From Bacteroidia bacterium (GTDB taxonomy: Bacteria; Bacteroidota; Bacteroidia; UKL13-3), in NCBI GenBank assembly GCA_025454975.1, contig JALONK010000005.1:1-64000 (forward strand): a DNA stretch of 64,000 bases. The letters are read 5' to 3'. Shown here one piece after another: positions 33,137 to 43,200 of the stretch. Position numbers and translations under genes: made by a program. The stretch's first letter is position 1; the number at the start of each line of letters is the position of its first letter. The notes under the pieces were generated by a model. That model was given only the letters and a program-made list of their open reading frames with translations. It searched no databases and was not told where the DNA came from.

Positions 33137-34822
33137 ATGAGTATCGTTATTACCATTGACAAGTCTACTTTCCAGCAATTGAATTTTGATGAGCTTAGGT
33201 GGCTCTCTCACTATTACAAGCACAATATTCCTCCTGTACTAGTGATGGAAGTTTTAGGTGACCTAAAAAAGGAATTTACAGCTGGTAAAAAACCACCAGA
33301 GGCAAGGGTTAAAGATTTTGCAATGAAACTGTTCCCGGTTGAAACAGTTATCAATCAACATTATAAAAATTTAATAATTCAGGATTTGACGACCGAAAAC
33401 CTGAATATGGATGGCCGTCCTGTTGTTGGTATCAAAAAGGCTGTGCAATCTGACTCAGGACAAAAAGGGTTCGTTATTGAAGAAACTGAAGAAGAAAAGG
33501 CCATTTACAAGTGGAAAGAAGGCTTTTTTAGTGATGCTGACTACACGTTGTCGTCACTATGGAGAGAAACAACCACCCAAGAGGATCTACTGATTAATCT
33601 AAAGGATTTGTTGCAGAAGAAAAGTTTACCTCGCTTTACAACAGTTGAAACCCTATGGAATTATACGAAGGAAGAAATTATGTTTTCCAAGAATCAAGAG
33701 TTCTTGTTAAAGTTTATCATAGAATTATATGGTATTCCTCCAGTTGCAGGAGTTGAAATTTTTGGTAGATGGGCTCTTGCTGGTATGCCCGATATAAAAA
33801 CATTTGCCCCGTATGCATTCCATTGTTTATCTGTTGATTCACTTTTTTTGAATGGGCTTGCTTGTGGGCTAATTCATACAAGGCCAACCAACAATGTTGA
33901 TAAGGAATATCTGTACTACCTTCCATTTTGTAATGTGTTTACATCTAACGATAAATTTCATAAGGACATCATATCAGTTTTTCTCAGATCAGATCAAAAG
34001 TTTATAACCGGTGATGATTTGAAGAAAGACATGAAAGAAATTGTGGAGAGGATCGGAACCCTTGAGGCAGATGAAATGAAGAAAATGCTTAAAGGCCCAC
34101 CGGTTAACGAGGGATCAATAACATTCAATCTTTGGCGAGAGTATTTTGAATATCCAGATGGGAGTCAATGGAGAAATAAGGATAAACAATTGGATGAAAG
34201 CTATTTTCTTGACAAAATGCGCGAACTAAGTAGAGCGATGAAAGGGAGTAGTATAGATCTTGAGAGTGGCGAGGAAGAATTTGTTGTCAGACTATCATCC
34301 CTATCTATGAATGACCCTTGCCCTATATGTGGAAGTGGAAAAAAGGTGGTAGACTGTTGCATTCCATTCGAAGAATTTATGAAGCTAGCCATAAACGAGA
34401 AACGTCAAAAGGTCAAAGAAGAAATTGAAGTTTCGTATGCTAAAGCTGATCATGTGCGGTTTAGTACCTCTAGGTCAATGGGCGAAATAGTGTTTGCTTA
34501 TTCGGCAAAAAATATTGATACACAAGGCCACATAGGACTTATAAGTAATTATGGTGATGAGAAGCTAAAGCTGACAGGAGCCATTAATGGTGGGCACATC
34601 ACACTTACCTTTACTGAATTGGATACAGGCGAAACTATTAATCTAAAGCCGCTGGCATGCAGTCCACGGCAGGTTAACGAATTTGTTAAAAAAGGTTCAG
34701 CCCAAATAGCAATTCTGTGGGGATTGGTGGACCCTAAAGAACAAAATAATTTGATTATACCAATCAAGGAAGACGGAGCTGCTCCAAGTAAAATAATCAT
34801 AAAGAGTTTTGAACTCCTCTAG
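33137..34822 (+). CDS. SEC-C motif protein, probable fifth component of the ubiquitin-like operon
   Basis: A 561-residue protein that starts 17 bp after the E1 gene, so it is probably part of the operon. Residues 1-390 are largely helical with no motif I recognise. A SEC-C-like zinc site follows, DPCPICGSGKKVVDCC (Cys395, 398, 407, 408; CxxC in place of the usual CxC). The last 150 residues are strand-rich (for example IVFAYSAKNIDTQGHIGLIS). SEC-C motifs bind zinc and often mediate protein binding, as in SecA with SecB and ribosomes. I know of no described four-gene Bil operon with such an extra gene. It may be a substrate receptor (E3-like), a target or a regulator. It ends about 90 bp before the next gene. 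Confidence 0.7.
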   Translation: MSIVITIDKSTFQQLNFDELRWLSHYYKHNIPPVLVMEVLGDLKKEFTAGKKPPEARVKDFAMKLFPVETVINQHYKNLIIQDLTTENLNMDGRPVVGIKKAVQSDSGQKGFVIEETEEEKAIYKWKEGFFSDADYTLSSLWRETTTQEDLLINLKDLLQKKSLPRFTTVETLWNYTKEEIMFSKNQEFLLKFIIELYGIPPVAGVEIFGRWALAGMPDIKTFAPYAFHCLSVDSLFLNGLACGLIHTRPTNNVDKEYLYYLPFCNVFTSNDKFHKDIISVFLRSDQKFITGDDLKKDMKEIVERIGTLEADEMKKMLKGPPVNEGSITFNLWREYFEYPDGSQWRNKDKQLDESYFLDKMRELSRAMKGSSIDLESGEEEFVVRLSSLSMNDPCPICGSGKKVVDCCIPFEEFMKLAINEKRQKVKEEIEVSYAKADHVRFSTSRSMGEIVFAYSAKNIDTQGHIGLISNYGDEKLKLTGAINGGHITLTFTELDTGETINLKPLACSPRQVNEFVKKGSAQIAILWGLVDPKEQNNLIIPIKEDGAAPSKIIIKSFELL

Positions 34823-34913
34823 CGCGTATTTCAATAGCAATCGAAATATTAGAAGAGGCTGGCCGATTGTAAAAAGTCAATAACTAAATATATCATTATA
34901 CGAATAAGAACGA

Positions 34914-35366
34914 ATGCAATACTGGGAAGCGTTATTAATCAAATGGAGAAGCAAAGGAAGGGATGGTCTAACTGTGCCTTTTATTGTAGGCAGTCAACAA
35001 TTTCTCCCAAACACTCACAGAAGTCAAAATATTGAAGATTTGTTAGTAGATATAATTGTCCGTAACAGGCTAAAGGTTACAATTAAATATTGCATTACTA
35101 TTGAAGATATTATCCTAGAAGCATATGACCCAAACAAAGAATTAGCGGGAACCTTCCCTTCTTTTCGAGGTATGAGTCAACAAAATCTCTTTCTAACAAA
35201 ATTCCTTGATAATTTAGGTAGGAACTGTGAAGAAGTAATTTCTTCATTAAGTGAAAAATACACCGATTTAATTCAACGTAATGAGGTTTCTAAAAACAAC
35301 AGAATTAGAGGAGACTATGAGCCTAACGAAAAGTATTTCATAAGAGAGTGTTTCAGTACGTTATGA
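34914..35366 (+). CDS. Hypothetical protein
   Basis: 150 residues, helical and soluble, with GRDGLTVPFIVGSQQFLPNT near the start and a basic stretch in the last third. No family recognised. It is 91 bp beyond the SEC-C gene and overlaps the next small reading frame by ATGA, which supports a translated pair. It could be a trailing member of the ubiquitin-like operon or a separate cargo gene. Confidence 0.5.
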   Translation: MQYWEALLIKWRSKGRDGLTVPFIVGSQQFLPNTHRSQNIEDLLVDIIVRNRLKVTIKYCITIEDIILEAYDPNKELAGTFPSFRGMSQQNLFLTKFLDNLGRNCEEVISSLSEKYTDLIQRNEVSKNNRIRGDYEPNEKYFIRECFSTL

Positions 35367-35527
35367 ATCCAATCACCTTTTTCAAAGGAAACGAAGTAGC
35401 AGTATGCAGAATACTGGAGGATATTTTGAAAAGTATTAATTTTGGAGTTACGCAAAATTGGTGTCATTCCTTTGGATATACCTATAAACCCATGGGCTTA
35501 TTACAAAAAGGAGCTATCATGGATTAG
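35363..35527 (+). CDS. Small or truncated hypothetical protein
   Basis: 54 residues (MNPITFFKGNEVAVCRILED at the start), ATGA-coupled to the preceding gene. The length and abrupt end suggest a truncated protein, perhaps with its 3' portion lost, but it may be a genuine small gene. No family recognised. Confidence 0.4.
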   Translation: MNPITFFKGNEVAVCRILEDILKSINFGVTQNWCHSFGYTYKPMGLLQKGAIMD

Positions 35528-35557
35528 TTTCAGCGATTTTTGGAGCAAGTGACGTAT

Positions 35558-35606
35558 TTTCAAATGAAATAAAGAGACTACGCTTTTGTTGAAACCAACA
35601 AATGTT
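35558..35606. repeat. Composite repeat, copy 2 (palindrome plus TTTGTTG hairpin)
   Basis: TTTCAAATGAAA (35558-35569) is followed 27 bp from its start by TTTGTTG-AAAC-CAACAAA (35585-35602), then TGTTA. It matches copy 1 at 24942-24990 in order and spacing. Confidence 0.7.
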
Positions 35607-35646
35607 AGTATAGTCTTGAATTAACTAACAAGCTAAAACTAAGCAG

Positions 35647-36207
35647 ATGAAAACTATAGAAGATTTAAACCAACAAACCGTCTATCAGAGAATCGGAATG
35701 GCACTAGTGTGTGCTCAGAGAGTTGAGTTTATAACAGAGAGCCTGATTTCCCTTCTAGTAGTTTATGATGAAATTATGTTCGAGATTACAGGTGCTGAAT
35801 TCTTCAGCAATTCGAGTAAAGCAACCAAATCTAGAAAAATGCTAGGTAATATCTTTCAACTGCTAAAATTGACACCAGGCATAACGATTGAAGAAATGCT
35901 TAATGATTATCTTAAAAGGCGAAATCAACTTGTTCATGGTTTCTGGAGAGATCATCTTAATAGTAAACTAAAAAAAACGATGAAAAGTGCAATCAAATTC
36001 TGTGATGAATTTATGGATATGTCAGATAATCTAGAAAGCTACTTTAAAGGCTTTATGTATTTTCTGGAGTTAAGGCATACTCAGGATAGTAAGCGTTTAA
36101 GTGCCACAGCTAAGCAATGGGAAAACGACTTTGTCTATTTTGTCTCGTTTTTAGAGAACAGAGAAGTATGGTATGGGAATTTTATGGTGAAAATCGAGCA
36201 GCGATGA
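35647..36207 (+). CDS. HEPN-like protein
   Basis: A 186-residue all-helical protein with YLKRRNQLVHGFWRDH near residues 88-103. This holds the R-x4-H motif (Arg-Asn-Gln-Leu-Val-His) followed by Gly, typical of HEPN-fold proteins of the 'RNxLVHG' type. The membrane protein gene begins 27 bp later on the same strand, so the two probably form an operon. HEPN RNases paired with a membrane partner occur in some abortive systems, but no nuclease activity can be concluded here. Confidence 0.6.
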   Translation: MKTIEDLNQQTVYQRIGMALVCAQRVEFITESLISLLVVYDEIMFEITGAEFFSNSSKATKSRKMLGNIFQLLKLTPGITIEEMLNDYLKRRNQLVHGFWRDHLNSKLKKTMKSAIKFCDEFMDMSDNLESYFKGFMYFLELRHTQDSKRLSATAKQWENDFVYFVSFLENREVWYGNFMVKIEQR

Positions 36208-36234
36208 ATTATATTTACCATTAAAACCTACCGA

Positions 36235-38106
36235 ATGAGCAAGCCTAAAGCAGCATTAAACAATGAGAAGAAAAGCAAAATAAAAAGGAGTAAATTCACT
36301 GATTTCCTTGATCTCCCCATAGTTCTTTTAGCAGTAGTATTATTTTTAGCCTTAACCTTATCTCCTTGGCATTTCATACCGGATTACTTCAAGTTGAAAG
36401 AGATAGACCATCTTAGTTTCCTAGGGCTAGTAATAAGCTCAATCTCTTCATTACTGGGTATAATAGTTTCAATAATATTAATTCGGTTTGAACTACTCCG
36501 GCAACAAATAGGTCGAAGAGTTAACGATCACTTCCTAAATAACCGGAGTTTTAAGCGACTAATCACCCTACTTCTAATCACAATTTTATGGGCAGGGGTA
36601 ACTTACATCTCAAGTAAAATACTCGCTACTGATACGCTAGTCACGCAGTTATATTTTGCTGCAATCTTGTTTGGGTTATGTTTGATTGTACTTTTTCCGG
36701 CATCTTATAGCATCCTTAAATCATCGACCTCTATAGCAGTGGTTCGCCAAGAGTTGTTAAAACTCAATGAAGAAGCTTTGGGGGTGTTTCAAAAGAATAA
36801 GGACATACATTTCCGTCAGTCGTATCCTCTGTTTGACGTTGATGAAGACACTTCAGTAGATATTTTGAAACGACTGGCACAGTCATACGTAAAAAGCAAT
36901 GATACGAACGCTGTCAAGTTTATACTATTTGCATCTACAGAGCATCTTATAAATTGGATTGGTGCATCAAAATATAGAGAGCATATTAACTCCCAAACTA
37001 AACTTACAATGGGTCAACGCATAGCTGGTGATCATGCTGAACGGGAGGTTACAGGAGCAAAAATTGATATAGTCTCTTCAATATGGCAGGTCATTATAAT
37101 GGAGAGCATTCGCGAAAGGAACATAGAAGTCTTGAACTCGCTATGGAATGCTTTCTCAATGTTGCATTCGCACTTTGCAACAAACAAAATGTATGTTCTT
37201 CACCTGGAGAAGTTGGACTATTTTGAGCGACAGCTTTTCGAACAACTGATGAAGGCTGATCTGCCGCCAGTACTAGAAATGGGTTTAAAATATCGATCAG
37301 ATGTTTTCTTATTGCATCTTGAAAAGAATTGTCCAGACGAAAAATATATTAAAGACATTGGCTCAATTTTGGGAGAACCTTACGTACATTCCGAAGATCA
37401 CAATATAGCTGAAAATGTAGAGTGGGGACACGTCTCAGGATTCCATCTAATTGGATACGTGGTTGAACACGCAATTAAAACATCAGATGCGGGCTTAATT
37501 TTTGATGGATTTCATACATTTCACCATCTTATTCATGAAGTTGTAAGAATTAGGTCCATTGGCAAGAAACAGCAAGCGTTTGTTGTTATAAGATTATACG
37601 AAACACTTGCTTACTACCTTTTAGAAGCTATTAAGTCCAATAGTTCTAGAGAGTTTGTTTCTTTAACAACAGCATTTGATGGCTCAGATGTCGCAGAGTA
37701 TGTCACGGCAAATTCAATTTTCAGTAAAAGGGTTGTATCTAAATTCAGTGATTTTGTTATTGAGGTAAATCAAACTAAAGCAAAGTCTGCCGGGTTACTT
37801 GCAATAAATGATTTAGGTACTCTAGGTCGTGCGCTTAAAGAACATATTTCAAAGGATAACAAGGCAAAAAGTGTCACTCTTTTTATTCTCGATACGTTTA
37901 AATACTTAAAAACAAAATTTGAGGATGATATTGAAAACTACTCAGAACAATATATTGATCTTGAGAGGCAAGTTCGTTCAATAATGGATTGGAAAGGAAA
38001 AGCAGATCATGAAGTTGATCAATACTGCGGTAAGATTCTTAAAACATTCAAGAAAAAACTGCTCAAATCAACACCCAAATCTCAATTTATTGAATGGAGA
38101 AATTAG
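36235..38106 (+). CDS. Four-TM membrane protein with large cytoplasmic helical domain
   Basis: A 623-residue protein. Four hydrophobic segments lie at about 24-45, 60-85, 102-125 and 133-158; the rest (about 465 residues) is helical and soluble with no motif I recognise. It follows the HEPN-like gene by 27 bp. The layout, a small membrane anchor with a big helical sensor-like body, is common for defence-associated membrane proteins, but that is only a resemblance. It could also be an ordinary membrane-bound signalling protein. Confidence 0.6.
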   Translation: MSKPKAALNNEKKSKIKRSKFTDFLDLPIVLLAVVLFLALTLSPWHFIPDYFKLKEIDHLSFLGLVISSISSLLGIIVSIILIRFELLRQQIGRRVNDHFLNNRSFKRLITLLLITILWAGVTYISSKILATDTLVTQLYFAAILFGLCLIVLFPASYSILKSSTSIAVVRQELLKLNEEALGVFQKNKDIHFRQSYPLFDVDEDTSVDILKRLAQSYVKSNDTNAVKFILFASTEHLINWIGASKYREHINSQTKLTMGQRIAGDHAEREVTGAKIDIVSSIWQVIIMESIRERNIEVLNSLWNAFSMLHSHFATNKMYVLHLEKLDYFERQLFEQLMKADLPPVLEMGLKYRSDVFLLHLEKNCPDEKYIKDIGSILGEPYVHSEDHNIAENVEWGHVSGFHLIGYVVEHAIKTSDAGLIFDGFHTFHHLIHEVVRIRSIGKKQQAFVVIRLYETLAYYLLEAIKSNSSREFVSLTTAFDGSDVAEYVTANSIFSKRVVSKFSDFVIEVNQTKAKSAGLLAINDLGTLGRALKEHISKDNKAKSVTLFILDTFKYLKTKFEDDIENYSEQYIDLERQVRSIMDWKGKADHEVDQYCGKILKTFKKKLLKSTPKSQFIEWRN

Positions 38107-38246
38107 AGTACTGATAGGAAACTAATGCTAATGCATAATCCAGATCAATAAACTTTTAAATTGCAAGGGCGTGTTCTATGTACACCTTAAAAGAGCTGTT
38201 TACCTTTCATCGGATCATGTTGACTGAGTACTCGTAAATTAAGCAG

Positions 38247-38277
38247 TTTCTACAGGTACGATTATACATTATATTTG
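38247..38277 (+). promoter_or_regulatory. Promoter of the 38297 gene
   Basis: TTTC (38247-38250), a 19-bp spacer, then TATATTTG (38270-38277) lie 19 bp before the ATG at 38297. The -33 has one mismatch to TTTG and the -7 is a full match. Confidence 0.6.
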
Positions 38278-38296
38278 TATACCATTTTAAATAGTT

Positions 38297-38650
38297 ATGA
38301 CACAAAATCAAACATCGTATCCGCATTTATCGACTTTAGGTTTAATCGGATTTTCACTCAACTATGCTATCGAAAGAAGGCTAGGTGATCAAATCTCTTT
38401 CGATGAAGTATATGATAACATAGAAGATGGGGATATTTTAGAGTTTTTAGACATCAAATTCCCTGGAACATTTGATTGGAGCCTCTTTGAAAAAGGGAGT
38501 TCAGAGAGGTTAGCGATACAATATGTCTTCAGCGAGATTGCCGGAGGCGTTAGAGGGAGGGAACGAAGGAAGTTAGGGATAGAAAAGTCCGGGCTAAGTT
38601 TACTACTCTCGTTTACCATTGAGGCAATGCAACAAAAATTTTGGAGATAG
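38297..38650 (+). CDS. Hypothetical small protein
   Basis: A 117-residue acidic soluble protein with its own promoter. Segments FSLNYAIERRLGDQISFDEV and YVFSEIAGGVRGRERRKLG stand out but I cannot name a family. No neighbour on the same strand follows. Confidence 0.6.
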   Translation: MTQNQTSYPHLSTLGLIGFSLNYAIERRLGDQISFDEVYDNIEDGDILEFLDIKFPGTFDWSLFEKGSSERLAIQYVFSEIAGGVRGRERRKLGIEKSGLSLLLSFTIEAMQQKFWR

Positions 38651-38730
38651 CTGCAATTTTCTGCTGGATGCTTAATGGTTGAAGTTTGAGTTGAACCGAA
38701 CTATGCTAAACAAAGCAGGGAAATCATGTT

Positions 38731-39441
38731 TCACTTAATATCTGTCCCTTTTCGTTTCCTTTCTAAATACTGTTCATAAACTACGGCGTAGGTCTGTTTA
38801 TTCACAATAATGCCCGGTCTAGATGAAATTTCAGCAATATAGAGCTCTTTGAGATCTAGAATAAAGCTAGGATAACATTCATCCAAGTTGACCATTACAA
38901 CAACAATATATCTAAACGCCTCCCAAGAGTAGGACTGATTTATGTCTTGGTAACAAGCGATATTCATGTATTTTGTATTCATATCCTCAAAGAAAGAAAC
39001 CTGTGTTTTGAAAAGATTGAAGAATTCTATAGTTTGAGCTTTTGATGAAATAACATATTGTCTTTGAAACAAATAATCATGAGTTGTCATAAGGCTTCTA
39101 ATAAACTGTTTCGCCATCAACGGATCGCTTTCTTTAAGTTCAGAAATAAACTCTTTTACAGTCTGCATCCATGCTATTCTGTTCCCGGCTTTGAATGATG
39201 TATAGTTAGCATCTGCCATTAAGTCTAACCGATCTATCGCTAAGTTTGTGCTAATTACCACAAATGTTGATGCGAATAATGTATAGTACTCAGAAAAAAA
39301 TACTAAGTAGTTTTTGAACCCTTGTGTTGAAATATCAACCGAATGCGTAAAACTACTAACACAAACAGATATTAGGGCCACCCCTGAAAAGGTCACTAGA
39401 ATCCATTGTAAATAGCGAAGTGTGTTTTTTATAAATTTCAT
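38731..39441 (-). CDS. Membrane-anchored hypothetical protein
   Basis: A 236-residue protein with two hydrophobic segments (about 10-32 and 45-68) and a helical cytoplasmic region of about 165 residues. A longer frame on the minus strand (to 39574) is another phase and not credible. No family recognised. It is the last gene before the boundary region with the core-like chromosome. Confidence 0.55.
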   Translation of the reverse strand: MKFIKNTLRYLQWILVTFSGVALISVCVSSFTHSVDISTQGFKNYLVFFSEYYTLFASTFVVISTNLAIDRLDLMADANYTSFKAGNRIAWMQTVKEFISELKESDPLMAKQFIRSLMTTHDYLFQRQYVISSKAQTIEFFNLFKTQVSFFEDMNTKYMNIACYQDINQSYSWEAFRYIVVVMVNLDECYPSFILDLKELYIAEISSRPGIIVNKQTYAVVYEQYLERKRKGTDIK

Positions 39442-40153
39442 AGTTGGTAAAAATTAGAGTGACGTAACATCTTGCAGATATTGAGCTCTTAAAAGTACTT
39501 AAAAAAATGACCAACGCAAATGAGACGAGTAAGTATTGTGCAGATTTTATATTGGTTAGGATTGATCTTTTCAAATTTAAAAATTACTTTCACGAAGGTA
39601 CTGTATTCAGAAGACAAGAATAATTTCTGCAAAACACCAGCAAATACACTCAGTTCGAACGACATTTTTATTTTCGTCCTTGGAGACCGCGATATTTTAA
39701 AGAAGACCGCTTAATAAACTGGCTAGAATGCAACTGGAGTGCAAGGGCTTGGATGGCAACCATGTGTGTGTAAGCCTCTTTACCCCTACGGACTACAAAA
39801 TTTTTAAAGACCTTTGATAAACAGAGGTCTTTTTTATTTAAAATCATATGGCAATCTCGGATAGCTACTCAGCTTTTTAATTAATAAAACGTCAGAAAAA
39901 GCCAAGTGAAGTGTATTGCCTTCTACCATTAAATATCTTATCAAACGCATTACTGTAAGAAACTTAAAAAACAATACAATTTAATAGCATGAAAAACATT
40001 GCTGTACGGTATAAATTGTAAATGAAACTGTGTCAATTTGACTTTTTATCTAAATTCTTTAAAAGATTTTACGCATAAACAATAGCCTAACATAATGGTA
40101 ACAATAAAATGACAAAAGTATAGAAACTTCCCCTAGGATAAAGGATAAAGGTG
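39442..40153. other. Gene-poor boundary region
   Basis: This AT-rich 700-bp stretch separates the accessory genes from the core-like genes. A 64-codon frame at 39520 shows no gene-like features. At 39719-39800 there is a moderately GC-rich, foldable segment just before a terminator (39806). It could be the 3' part of an RNA gene or an attachment site, but I do not recognise it as a tRNA or tmRNA. Confidence 0.35.
39806..39835. terminator. Intrinsic terminator in the boundary region
   Basis: AAAGACCT and AGGTCTTT arms with a T tract enclose an 11-base loop. It terminates an unidentified upstream transcript on the plus strand, perhaps the foldable segment at 39719-39800. Confidence 0.65.
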
Positions 40154-40184
40154 TTGTAATGGTAATAAACAAAATATATTTTCG
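40154..40184 (+). promoter_or_regulatory. Candidate promoter of the giant T9SS protein
   Basis: TTG (40154-40156), a 20-bp spacer, then TATTTTCG (40177-40184), one base off TAnnTTTG, lie 26 bp before the ATG at 40211. Confidence 0.45.
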
Positions 40185-40210
40185 CCCCAAATCCTAACAA
40201 CGTTTTGTTC

Positions 40211-43200
40211 ATGAAATCTTTCAAATTAAACCTCGCTTTATTAAAGGGTGTATTTATATTGTTATCAATACATAATGTAAACGCTCAAGTACCACAGATT
40301 ACAAGCTTTAACCCGACCGCTTGCAGGCGCGGTGACACTTTAATTATTGCAGGTCAAAATTTTAGTACTGTTCCTGCAAACAATTTTGTCTATTTTGGAA
40401 AGGTGTCCGCTAATGTGGTTAGTTCAACAACCACTTCCTTAACGGTTATTGTACCCAATGCTGCCGATAATGTACCCATTAGCGTGACGAGTAATGGTAG
40501 AACGGGTTTTAGTTTATTGCCTTTTAAATTACTATTCCCGGGCCGCTCGATAAGACAAAGTAATTATCCCTCTACTAACGCTCCCATTTTGTCAAATTCC
40601 GGATCTTGGCATTCACTAACTGCTGCTGACTTAAATAGAGATGGATATCCTGATTTAATAACACCGATTTTCGATTTATCCTCGATTTGGATTAACCGAC
40701 ATCAAGGAACAACAAGTGCATCAGCGTTTGCTGCTGGTCAAAATTTCCCAGTCGGTATTCCGGCTTTCGTTGCTGATTATGCTGATTTCGACAATGACGG
40801 ACTATTAGATATTGTTACTGCTGGACATAACACTTCTACCATATGTGTAAAACGTAATACATCAACATTAAGCACTATTTCCCTAAGTGCAACAAATATC
40901 TTGCTCTCTTTAGCTGTGTTTGGAAATACTTATGTTTTAGGAACTGCTGATTTTAATAATGATGGATTGATAGATATTATAACAGGCTCTAATTCTTCGA
41001 ACAATTTAAGCATTTTTTTAAATACGACTACAGCCATTGGTAACATCACCTTCGGTAATCCAATTAATATTAGCGCTGGATTTAGTTATTTTAAACTAAT
41101 TACTGCTGACTTTAACTTAGATGGAAGGATGGATATTGCGGCAATACCAATTTCATCATTTGGTCAAATTATTATCTCACAAAATAATACCACGCCAAAT
41201 AGTACAACACTAAACTTTACAAATTCAATCCTTATAACAACAGCTACTTTTCCCTCTTTTACAGGAGAGATCAGAGCAGGCAATATTAACAATGATAACT
41301 TACCTGATTTGGTTGTTGGATTTGGACCTAATATAATTAATATTTTTACAAATCAATCTAATTTATCAAGCATTAACTTTTCAACAACTAGTTCGATTTC
41401 TTTGCCAAATAATACATCAAATCTTATAGCAACAGAAGATATAAATGGCGATGGACACACAGATATTGCTGCTTATGGTGGATCAGAAATGAACATATTA
41501 CAAAACAGGGGATTCACAACAGGATTAATTACCTCTAATTCATTTTTAAATGCTGTTTCATATTCTTCACCTTGGACTAATCAAGCTTACGGAGTAGTTG
41601 CAGATTTTAATAATGATGGTGCAAAAGATTTTATAACGAGATCTGGGGGGGATGGTAGATACGTAATTAGAGAATATACCCAAGTTTGTGATACACCATC
41701 CATTCTTAGTCAACCAACCACGGTAGCAAGTTGTGCGGGTGATTCAGTTAGGTTATCTGTTGATGCGTTTGGTTATGGAAATCTAACTTATCAGTGGCAT
41801 AAAAATGGTTTACCAATAACTGGAGCAACAAACTCATTTATTAACTTTGGTTCTCTAACAAATACTGACAGCGGAAGCTACTTTGTAATAATTAGAGATA
41901 CCTGCCCACTTAATTCAAGTGTATTAACTTCAGTTTCAAATACGGTTCGTATTATTTTTTCTAATGGGCCAATTATAATTAATCAGCCGGTGCCAACCAA
42001 TAGCTGTGGGGGACCTGTTCAACTTACCATAAACAGTGTATTTAACCCAGCCTCAAATTTTCAGTGGTTTAGAAACAATGTATTAATACCAGGGGCTACA
42101 AATTCTGTTTATAATATGGCACGTCCTTCTAGTTTAGATAGCGGAAGATACCATGTAAGGATTTCGAATAACTGCGGAATACGAAATTCAGATACTGTTC
42201 GCTTGTCTCTTAACCTAATACAACGCCCAACCGTAAGCGACGTTACATTATGCCAACAATCAGGGAATTTAAACTTGTTTAATAACACTCCTCCAGCCTC
42301 ACAATTTTTAACCACTTGGTATGATGATGGTGGATTAACACAATTGATAAGTAGTTCTACATCAAGCTCCTTAAGTAGATTTTTTAATAGTCAAGATACT
42401 ATATTTATTCGACATGAACTAAATAATAGCACTTTAGATGGTATCGGGGTAGTAGATCATTCATTTCTTAGTGGTGATGATAGAAGTGCCTTAGCTTTAA
42501 ATAGAGACTATTTGTATTACACCGGCGATAGTTGGACAGTTAGGTATAGAATGCCAAATTTGACTAATGCAACTCAGTTTACAATACGAGATGGTTTATT
42601 TTCTACCTATGCTGATTCCGGAACAATTTACAGTTTAGGATCTGCTACGGCTCCTTGGGGTGTATTTAATGCTACAATACCTGCAACACACTTGCATAGA
42701 TTAGATAGTAACTTAAGTAGTATTGGCGTGATTCCATTCACCGGGATTACTAGTATAAGTTCGAGCACCGGAAGTTTTATAGCAAGTGGGCCGAATTTTA
42801 TTTTGTACCGATCCGGAAGTGTTTTATTCAAGATTAATACAATAACAGGCTTAGTAACTAACTTATCGAGTAATATAACCAATTTCAGTCCTGCGTTAGC
42901 AGAAGGATGGGCCGGTTGGGGCTATGTTGATTCTATTAATGGTAACCATTTTATCTATTACAGATCAGGTATAACCAATTCGCAAGGTATTTCTATTTAT
43001 CATGTTGAAACAAATACAAATACAATAGCCTTTAATCCGGGCACATTAAATGTATTTTCAGATATGGCTGCTCTTGCTAAGGCGCCATGGTATAACCGCA
43101 TATATTTCAAACTCGAAACCGGAACTTCATCAACGATCTCTTTAGGTTTAGACGAAGTGCTGGGTTATTATAATGACCCTATTCGCTTTAATAATGCGGT

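Noticed and set aside
39520..39714. 64-codon plus-strand frame in the boundary region
   Set aside because: No ribosome-binding context, no gene-like residue pattern and no partner; composition looks like chance.
39719..39800. Foldable segment before the 39806 terminator as a tRNA or tmRNA end
   Set aside because: It lacks a T-arm consensus and a plausible acceptor stem, so I only note it as a possible attachment or RNA remnant.
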